From Triticum aestivum (lineage: Eukaryota > Streptophyta > Magnoliopsida > Poales > Poaceae): 64,000 bases of DNA. The stretch covers positions 709,999,563 to 710,063,562 of the forward strand of contig NC_057810.1 in the NCBI RefSeq assembly GCF_018294505.1, read 5' to 3'. A model generated the notes under the pieces. It was not told where the DNA came from. It saw only the letters and a list, made by a program, of their open reading frames with translations, and did not search any database. The position numbers were made by a program, and so were the translations under genes. Positions 55,801 to 64,000 of the stretch are shown here, in pieces; within the stretch, counting starts at the first letter, position 1, and each line of letters opens with the position of its first letter.

Positions 55801-56520
55801 TTCTGGGTTGCCTGTACAGTTCATAGACAAGTGAAAGTGGATACTCTAAAATGCGCAAGATAAGTGTGAGTGCTATGGATGGCATTCTCGTAGGGAGACG
55901 GGGGCGGATCCATAGTGGTGTATTGATATGGTGAATATGTGGACTCGTGTGCGCCACCTCAAAAGAGTTACTGGCAGTCGTAGTTCAGGATAGCCACCGA
56001 GTCAAAGCTGGCTTGCTGTAGTTAAACTCCACCACCCCCTTTGTTGATAATGATGCATATGTAGTTAGTTCTGATGTAAGTCTTGTTGGGTACATTTGTA
56101 CTCACGTTTGCCTATTTTATGTTTTGCAGAGAGACTTCAGTCTCGCTAGTAGTTCCGCTTGGACTTCGATGTTTAGCTTGTTACCTCAGCTACGATCTTG
56201 TGCCCTCGGCAGGATCTGATAGAGAGTTAGGCTTCTCAGCCTTTTTCATTTGTAGATGTCTGTACTCAGACATGTTAAGCTTCCGCTTGTGCTTTGACTT
56301 GTATGCTCTGATTGTTGGGTCATGAGACCCATGTTTGTAATATCTCGCTCCTCGGAGCCTATTGAATAAAATACTTGAGTTGTAGAGTCACGTTGTGATG
56401 CCATGTTGTATTTGCACATATCGTTCATATTGTGTGTATGTTATTGAAATGCTTGGTATGTGTGGGATCTGACTATCTAGTTGTTTATCCTTAGTAGCCT
56501 CTCTTACCGGGAAATGTCTC
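52859..56520 (+). mobile_element. Very long LTR of a gypsy-type element, truncated on the right
   Basis: Starts TGTCACATCCCTAG after CAGTA, an opening shared with TGTAACATCCC-type gypsy LTRs. It includes a GC-rich segment (53330-54230), several TTTGACC/GGTCA blocks and, near the right, an intron-like TTTTGCAG and an AATAAA signal (56365-56370). No gag or pol. Homology-free ORFs in the GC-rich part are not called. It ends abruptly where the next element's LTR begins (56521). The left boundary is inferred. Confidence 0.6.
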
Positions 56521-57039
56521 TGTCGGTGTCAAAACTGGCGGATCTCGGGTAGGGGGTCCCGTACTGTGAGTCTAGGCGGATGGTAACAGGGACAAGGGGC
56601 ACGATGTTTTACCCAGGTTCGGGCCCTCTTGATGGAGGTAAAACCCTACGTCCTGCTTGATTGATATTGATATTGTGGATGTTTACAAGAGTGGATCTAC
56701 CACGAGATCAAGGAGGCTAAACCCTAGAAGCTAGCCTATGGTATGATTGTAATGATTGTTGTTGTTGTGTCCTACGGACTAGAGCCATCCGGTTTATATA
56801 GACACCGGAGAGGGCTAGGGTTACATAGAGTCGGTTACAATGGTAGGAGATCTACGTATCCGTATCGCCAAGCTTGCCTTCCACGCCAAGGAAAGTCCCA
56901 TCCGAACACGGGACGAAGTCTTCAATCTTGTATCTTCATAGTCTTGGAGTCCGGTCGATGATGATAGTCCGGCCGATGATAGTTCGGCTGATGATGGTAG
57001 TCCGGCTATCCGGACACCCCCTAATCCAGGACTCCCTTA
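56521..57039 (-). mobile_element. 3' LTR (519 bp) of a non-autonomous gypsy-like element E
   Basis: Plus-strand view TGTCGGTGTCAAAACTGG to CCAGGACTCCCTTA; on the coding strand it starts TAAGGGAGTCC (TG changed to TA) and ends GACACCGACA. A TATA box (TATATAAACC, minus, 56792-56801) and short CCGG(C/A)CGATGAT repeats (56953-57002) are inside. The partner LTR is beyond the window. Orientation is set by the gag frame at 64000-61712. Confidence 0.75.
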
Positions 57040-57471
57040 GTAGCCCTTGAACCAGGCTTCAATGACGATAAGTCCGGCGCGTATATTGCTTGGCATTGCA
57101 AGGCGGGTTCCTCCTCCGAATGATAGAAGATTGTGAACACCAGGATAGTGTCCGGCTCTGCAAAATAAATTCCACATTCCACCATAGAGAGAATAATATA
57201 TACACAAGTTCAATCTGCTGACGTTTTTTGCGGCATGACGTCACGCCACTACCAAGCCATTACTTGAATCGTTTTTTACTCTACCACCTCAGCGCATTTA
57301 GTGAAGCGGTTTCCTTGGCATGTCTTGTCGAAGCAGAGATCGTGTTCCCCCTCAATCCGGGATTCTCATCAATACGTACGTGGGTAACCCAACCGCGCCA
57401 TTGATGGTGACGCTTGGGGGATAAGCGAGTTTTACCAGGCCGGCGGGGGACGCGTAGACTTCGCCCACCCA

Positions 57472-57477
57472 TATAAG
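57472..57477 (+). promoter_or_regulatory. TATA box for the antisense accessory gene
   Basis: CCCATATAAGGGATAAGG lies about 115 bases upstream of the ATG at 57590 and points opposite to the retroelement's LTR promoter. Confidence 0.5.
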
Positions 57478-57589
57478 GGATAAGGATTCACCTTTTCACC
57501 TACGCCTTCTTCCTCCTTTGCTTATCCATCTCCGCGCACTCGAGCTCCAGCGCCCAAGCCCGCACATCTCGTCTCAACCTTCCCCAGTC

Positions 57590-60500
57590 ATGTCTGGAGC
57601 GGGAGGCAAGTGGATGACCTCCTCCGTTACGGAGGAGCACATCGAAAGACTGCGCAGCACCGGCTACCTGTCCGGCGACATCGTGCACCGGCTGCCCGAC
57701 GAGGGGCAGCTCATCCCCACCCCCAGGCCCCATGAGAGGGTCGTTTTTCTTCCCCAATTCCTCCGCGGACTGGGCTTTCCACTTCACCCCTTTGTCCGGG
57801 GGCTCATGTTCTACTACAGCCTGGATTTCCATGATCTAGCGCCGAACTTCATCCTCAACATCTCGGCGTTTATCGTCGTGTGCGAGGCCTTCCTCTGCAT
57901 CCAGACCCACTTCGGCTTGTGGCTCAAGACCTTCAATGTCAAGCCGAAGGTAGTGAAGGGCACTCAAGCGGAGTGCGGAGGCGCCATGTTGGGCAAGATG
58001 CCCAACGTCCTTTGGTTCGAAGGGGCCTTCGTGGAATCCGTCAAGGGGTGGCAATCGGGGTGGTTCTATATCACCGAGCCGCGCGGCCCTACGTGGGCGG
58101 CGGCCCCCGAGTTCAGATCTGGTATCCCCACGCAGCTCACCTCCTGGAAAGAGAAGGGCTTGCTGTGGGGTAGTTCGGAGGAGCTGACGGGACTCCAAGC
58201 CTGTGCCCAGAAGCTGGTGAAGAAGCTCAGGCTGGTTAACATGGTCCAAGTCATGCTCGTCAACCGGATTCTCCCATGCCAAGAGCGGGCATTCAATCTG
58301 TGGGAGTTCGATCCAGAACAGCACCAGGTGCTGAGCGGGCTCTTCGACACGACGTACGAAGGCGCCTGGAGGGTGTTGTTTAAGGGCGTCGAAGCCCCTG
58401 CATCCGCGACCGAAGATCGCAGATTTTGCTCGCAGCACCAAGCCAATGAGGTAAGTGATTCTACCCCTTTACGGGACACTTGCTTTTCATAGTTTGACTC
58501 TATGCGGGTTTTAATTTCCCCTTTTCCTTTGACAGGACTGGATGAGGAAGGCGGAGCAGATTATCTGCCCGGCTCCTATGCCAGAAAACCCAGTAGACGC
58601 CCGGCTAGCGAGGCTGCTGTTTCCGGCACCGCACGTGGTGCCGGAGAAGAAGGCCAAGAAGGAGGCCACGGGTGCTCGAAAGAGTTCCCGTTTTCAGGTG
58701 TACGACGACTCCGGGGCGGACTCCTCCCCCGAAAACGAGGAGGAGAAAGAGGACTCTCTCCCAGAGGAGGGAGAGAGGAAGAGAAAGGCTTCCTCAACAG
58801 GGGAGGCCGAAGGGTCCAAGAGGGGAAGGACTATTCCCCCGGACAGCTCTGCCAACATCAACATTGGCGAGGAAGAATGGCCTTCAAGGGCCAGGCCTCC
58901 AGCGAGATCGTAAGTGTACGGATTCCTGAATGATTTATAATTTCTTTTTCTGTGTCACATAGTGTCATTCTGATGTCGCATGCTGCCTATAGTCCGGCCA
59001 ATGATGATCTCCCCGCTTCATCGAGCGGGTCGTTGGCTCCGTCGGATGTAGACTCCATCCCGACCGCCTCCACCCCTCGCGACATCGAGGACGCCGAGGT
59101 GGGATCCCAAGAAGGGACCCATCAGGGGGAGGCTCCGGAGGCGCCACAAGGCGGCCTCCCGGACTTTGCGCCGGACTCCACATCAGAACCCGCAGTGGTT
59201 CCGGAGTCCGGCCGGTGGCCCCTTCGCACGAAGGGCAAGACCGTGACGCCGGCGGCTTCCGTCCAACCGGAGGCACCGGACAATTTGTTGGAGGCGCTCC
59301 AGAGCGCTTCCATCGAGGAAGAACACCACACTATTATGAGTGCGGTGATTTAGAAGGTACAGCTTGCCAAGAGCGGGTTGACCGAAGCCTGCAGTAGCCT
59401 TCTATCAGGGTTTGAGGTAAGAAGTTAAAAATATGCAATGTAATACCGCATAGACAGTAGCCCCTGATGCTCGGTTCGGTGTTCGGAAAGAAAAGCCGGA
59501 TTGAGTATCTGAAAAAAAGAAGATATACGCAGGGTTGCTAAAAAATTATGTCAATATGGGTTGCAGGCTGCGCTGCTGACCTCTGCCGCACTGCCTGCGG
59601 AAGTCGGTGCTTTGAAGCAGGAGCTCGAGCGGTCCGAGCAAGAGCTCGGCCGCGCCAAGAAGCAGCTCCAGGACAAAGAAGGTGAGTAACACCACTTTGA
59701 ACTTGTACCTTACAGAAAACGATTTAGGTTGCAACAAAAAATAACCAGGATAACATGGGTACTGCAGGGGCCACGAACAAGGTGGCGACCCTGAAGGAGG
59801 CCGTGTCCGCGGCCGAACGCAATGCGGCCGCGAAACGGGCAGAGCGAGAAAAGCAGGAGGCGCGGGTGGCGGTGGTTCGGCAAGAGCTCCAGGCTCTCAT
59901 GGAAAAGCATGAGAGTTTGGATCGTGACTCAAAGACTCGAGAGTCCGAGCTTTCCTCGGCTCTTGAAAGTGCCAAAACTGCCAAGGCCGATGCCCATAAG
60001 TCCCTTCAGGAGATTGAGTTGGTGAGGAAGATAGCGGCAGGTAAGGCATTTTTCATGCAAAGCAAGCATGTGAATGTAAATTACGTGTTACTTACCCGAA
60101 TTCAGAGCTCTCCAGGGGCGTTTGCAGATCTGCCTTGCAGCGTGTCTGATGCCGCCGCATTCTACCGAGCCGAGGAGGGGAGCTCAATGGAGAAGGTCTT
60201 CTGGTCTCAGTATGCTGAGGCCGGCCATTCGGTGCCCCCTAGCGACCAGCTGAAGCAGCTGGTCGAGCTCCACAAGGTGGCCGAGCAGGCCATGAAGGGC
60301 CTCATAGTCCGGCTGTGGCCTGGAGAGGCCATGCCTGGGAGCTACTTCGGCCTCGTGCGACGGTTGGTGGATGCGTGCCCCTGGGTGGAGGTTATCAAGC
60401 GCTCCGCCTGTATTGAAGGTGCTCGTCGGGCCCTTGCCCGCGCAAAGGTGCATTGGGGCAAGCTGGATGCGGAGAAGCTAATCGCTGACGCGCCACCAGC

Positions 60501-60600
60501 GGGCAAGGAATATCGTACGCCCGAGATGTATTATAAGACTGTCCTGAAGGGTGCCCGCAAGATTGCGGATGAGTGCCTCAGGGATGTAATCATTGAGTAA
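57590..60600 (+). pseudogene. Five-exon antisense accessory ORF of element E, Transposase_28-like
   Basis: Exons 57590-58450, 58536-58909, 58993-59416, 59567-59681 and 59768-60600 have GT-AG junctions and compatible phases, giving 868 codons. The first exon matches the domain named 'putative gypsy type transposon' (Pfam Transposase_28): VFLPQFLRGLGFPLHPFVRG, LNISAFIVVCEAFL and WKEKGLLWGSSEELTGL. Exon 2 is acidic/basic and low complexity, exons 4-5 form a coiled coil (KQELERSEQELGRAKKQLQD, ESELSSALESAKTAKAD), and the C-terminus is helical (FGLVRRLVDACPWVEVIKRS). One in-frame TAG at 59351-59353 (from CAG by context) breaks it. Such antisense accessory ORFs near the 3' LTR are known in Tat-type gypsy elements; their function is unknown. 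Confidence 0.75.
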
Positions 60601-61711
60601 ATTCGCAATGTGTTATCCTGTGCACTAAAAACTTTGTTCATATGCGCTAAGCAACACTTGTTAATTTAAAATATTACCTTCTGTGCGGCCGTTTATTAAA
60701 TCTGAGAGATGGCAAGTCGTCGGCTTCAGCCCCCATGCCACGAGTGCTGGGGTGTTCGGGATAAACTTGAGCGCTCTTGTTCCCATTTTTGGGTCCATCT
60801 AGGGAGGCGCTCAACACAACGAACAAGGCAACCGGACTTATAGTGCTTGAACACTCTCACTTAGCCATAGAATTCTATAATTTTAAATTTCGGCAAAGCC
60901 CCTAGTATTCGAAGACCGAATTCGGGGCGCTATCCACGCCTTCGCCGGACATTATCCGGAACTTCGCTCGAAGCGGCGTAGGTCTTTAAGGACCCGAAAA
61001 GACCTCTCGAACAGCGACCAGTCTCTCGCGTTATCATGACAGTCAGTTTTAGCTTTCTCCACTGAGGCGTTAACCCGGCTCAACCGGGGCGCAATCGCAG
61101 TGGTTCTCCCAGTGCTACCTTAGCCGATAGAACGGAACGTAAGGTGCCAAACATGGGAGCTGGGCAAACCCAACTATTGACCCAAGACATGATTCGGAGC
61201 CGATTCATATAATGCTATAAGTTCGGGGTGCCGCACTTGTGAAAGTGTTCGGACTTTATCACACCATAATGCGGGGAACATAAGCCCCTGGTGTATTTGG
61301 CCGTACCAAAATGTACGGATGCAACATGTCGTAAATGAACATATATATATATAAGGTAATGCAATTATGGGCAAAAAGTGCTGCATTTCATTCGAGAAGA
61401 TCTGCTATGAGTGCGGAATGATACAAATAGTGCGGAAAGCAAGGGATTGGACGAATTAAAGGCGTCTCCCTCCAGGGGTAGGCCGCGGAATGGTGTATTT
61501 AACAAATTTAATGCTCGTAATGGAGACCACCTGAGTGTTCGTCGCAGCCTTTGTCCCTCCCTGGCTGTTGCATCATGAGTTCGGCAGGTTCGCCGCCGGA
61601 CATAGTTCTGTATAAAAAAGAGAGAAATAAAAGATAAAAAGAGCGACACACTTGGGAGCCCCTGGTGTGGTCGAACCGCACTCTAGGTCTGTTGTGGTTG
61701 TGCCTCTCCCC
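60601..61711. other. Non-coding interior of element E
   Basis: Between the end of the antisense ORF and the end of the gag-protease frame. No reverse transcriptase, RNase H or integrase motif is visible on either strand. A short (TA)n run lies at 61331-61343. Confidence 0.65.
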
Positions 61712-64000
61712 CTATGCCCATGGTAACGCCAGGGCGTAATTATGTACGCGGAGAGTTTGTCTTACAATTGTGCAAGGGCTGGGGTTGAAGCCGCATTGCT
61801 ACGCGTGCTCGGAACGTGCCAGGTGGTCTTGGTTGATGTTGCTCCGGGCGCATTTGGCCGTGTCTGGTCGTTTAACGGCCGGACTCGAAAATTGCCTTAA
61901 AAGGCTGCTCTGTACTTCTGCCGCGAGAGCCGCTGTATGTTCCTCTGTTCAGAGGGAGCGTTCCATGTTTACATTGACCGTGATGACTCCACGAGGGCCT
62001 GGCATCTTGAGCTTAAGGTATGCATAATGCGGCACCGCGTTGAATTTTGCGAACGCGGTTCGTCCGAGCAGAGCGTGATAGCCACTGCGGAACGGGACTA
62101 TGTCGAAGATTAACTCCTCGCTTCAGAAATTATCCGGGGATCCGAAGACCACTTCCAGTGTAACTGAGCCTGTACAACTGGCCTTGACACCTGGTATGAC
62201 GCCTTTGAAGGTTGCCTTTGTAGGTTTAATCCTTGAAGGGTCTATGCCCATCTTGCGCACTGTATCCTGATAAAGCAGGTTCAGGCTACTGCCACCGTCC
62301 ATTAGGACTCTCGTGAGGTGACATCCATCAACGATTGGGTCTAAAACCAATGCGGTGAATCTGCCATGGCGGATACTGGTCGGATGGTCTCTTCGATCGA
62401 AAGTGATCGGGCAAGAGGACCATGGGTTGAATTTTGGTGCGACTGGCTCCATCGCGTATACGTCCCTTAGTGCACGCTTCTGCTCCCTCTTGGGTATATG
62501 CATTGCGTATATCATGTTTACCGTCCGAACTTGAGGGGGGAATCCCTTTTGTCCTCCGTTGTTCGGCGGCCAGGTCTCTTCCTCGTCATCGCTGTGTAGC
62601 CCCTTGTCATTGTTTTCGGCGATTAATTTGCCTGCCTGCTTGAATACCCAACAATCTCTGTTGGTGTGGTTAGCTGGCTTTTTGGGGGTTCCATGTATTT
62701 GACAGGAGCGGTCGAGTATTCGGTCCAAATTGGACGGGCCCGGAGTGGTTCTTTTGAATGGCTTCTTCCGTTGACCGGGCTTGGAGCCTTGGAATCCGGC
62801 GTTTACTGCCATATCCTCATTGCTGTCGCCGTTAATGCGGCATTTGTTTTTGTTTCGACGCGACCTGCCGTTGCGGTCCTTGGTATCCGGACTGCCAGCG
62901 TTTTTGCTGAGGTTGTTGCTGCGAGCTAGCCAGCTATCCTCTCCCGCACAGAAGCGGGTCATGAGTGATGTGAGGGCTGCCATGGATTTCGGCTTTTCCT
63001 GTCCTAGGTGCCGGGCCAGCCACTCGTCGCGGATGTTATGTTTGAAGGCAGCGAGGGCCTCTGCATCCAGACAGTCAATGATTTGATTTTTCTTTGTTAA
63101 GAACCGTGTCCAGAATTGCCTAGCCGATTTGTCTGGCTGCTGGATTATGTGGCTTAGGTCATCTGCGTCCGGTGGTCACACATACGTGCCCTGGAAGTTG
63201 TCGAGGAATGCGGCTTCCAGGTCTTCCCAGCATCCAATTGACTCTGCGGGCAGGCTGTTAAGCCAATGCCGAGCTGGTCCTTTAAGCTTGAGCGGGAGAT
63301 ATTTGATGGCGTGAAGATCGTCACCGCGGGCCATATGTATATGGAGGAGATAATCCTCAATCCAAACCGCGGGGTCTGTTGTGCCATCGTAGGATTCGAT
63401 ATTAACGGGTTTAAACCCTTCAGGGATTTGATGATCCATTACTTCGTCAGTGAAGCATAGTGGGTGCGCGGCGCCTCTGTATTGAGCAATATCGCGACGT
63501 AGCTCGAGAGAGCGTTGTCTGCTGTGTTCGGCCCGGCCGGAGTAGTTGTATCCGGCGCGACGGTATTCGTCGTGGGTCTTGGGGCGCCCACGTGATCCAT
63601 AGATAGATCTGGATTGTCTTGCCTTGTCCTCCAATATATCCCGCAAGTCCGGCGCGTTCCCCCATGGCTTCATGCTTTTTGAGCGATGCCGGGGTACGGT
63701 TTTGGTGGAGGGCTTGCACGCCTCTCTGTCGCGGCCACGAGGTGGTCGGTCTGCCGTATTGTGCGCTGGTGATGCAGGTTTGTACGCTTCCTCCTCTAGT
63801 CGGGGGAGCAACTTGCGTTTTGGGTAACTTTTGGAGGGGCGTTCGAGTTCATACTCTTCGGCCGCGAGGACCTCGGTCCATCTGTCGGCCAGTAGGTCTT
63901 GATCAGCTTGAAGCTGTTGCTGCTTTTTCTTTAGGCTGTTTGCCATGGCCATTAGCCTGCGTCTGAAACGCTCTTGTTCGACGGGATCCTCAGGCACGAC
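61712..64000 (-). pseudogene. Element E gag-protease frame (partial, three nonsense codons)
   Basis: One minus-strand frame enters from the right window edge and ends at TAG 61714-61712. Gag part: basic Arg-rich N-terminus (EQERFRRRLMAMANSLKKKQ), the retrotransposon gag core (YDGTTDPAVWIEDYLLHIHM, KYLPLKLKGPARHWLNSLP, FLDNFQGTYV) and RDEWLARHLGQEKPK. A protease-like region follows (LVLDPIVDGCHLTRVLMDGG, SSLNLLY). The usual DTGA/DSGA is MDGGSS here, as in related gag-protease elements. Stops at 63178-63176 and 62125-62123 (CGA to TGA by context) and 61801-61799 (CAG to TAG). No pol follows, so the element is non-autonomous and would depend on a related element for reverse transcriptase. Confidence 0.8.

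Noticed and set aside
57836..58479. Long minus-strand frames of 137-201 codons
   Set aside because: They are antisense shadows of the first exon of the accessory gene at 57590, which has domain similarity and splice support.
60041..60105. Possible sixth intron in the accessory gene (GTAAGG to TTCAG)
   Set aside because: Removing 65 bases would break the frame, while reading through is open and coding-like (AGKAFFMQSKHV).

Overview
The window looks like nuclear DNA of a Triticeae grass (wheat, Aegilops or barley group). The evidence is a dense set of Stowaway MITEs with CTCCCTCCGT ends and TA duplications, Tourist MITEs, CACTA transposons with AACCGGTACTAAAGG subterminal repeats, and nested Ty3/gypsy elements. 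GT-AG introns and CG/CHG-type mutational decay fit a methylated plant repeat landscape. There is no rRNA, bacterial or organellar signal. Family names inside Triticeae repeat nomenclature are not assigned, because that needs a database search.

Layout. 1-780: 5' end of a short-LTR copia element on the minus strand. 1729-3906: two tandem kiwellin/ripening-related genes on the minus strand, the most credible functional host genes. 5007-5758: a tandem duplication carrying reciprocal MITE insertions. 6103-38990: a nested transposon block. A CACTA element (A, from 6103) holds an unclassified 4.5-kb inverted-repeat element (6494-10980). A second CACTA-like element (B) enters CACTA-A at 12404. B is split by a full-length gypsy element (C, 13127-32615, target duplication CTGGC). 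The 3' LTR of C is split by CACTA element D (13446-22395). B resumes at 32616 and carries a small four-exon gene.

39000-52860 is a gene-poor accessory stretch rich in MITEs. It holds two decayed DEDDy-type 3'-5' exonuclease genes, an unrecognised gene at 46852, a two-exon DUF295-like remnant, and segmental duplications. 52859-56520 is a very long gypsy-type LTR, cut at 56520 by a further gypsy-like element whose 3' LTR is 56521-57039. That element has a five-exon antisense accessory gene with a Transposase_28-like domain (plus strand, 57590-60600) and a gag-protease reading frame on the minus strand (64000-61712). No reverse transcriptase is visible between them.

Most coding DNA belongs to transposons. 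Autonomy appears lost throughout: the CACTA-D transposase lacks its catalytic core, gypsy C has five nonsense codons and a lost integrase aspartate, and the last element has only gag and protease. Nearly all nonsense codons look like C-to-T (or G-to-A) changes of CAG, CGA or TGG, as expected for deamination of methylated CG/CHG sites in silenced repeats.
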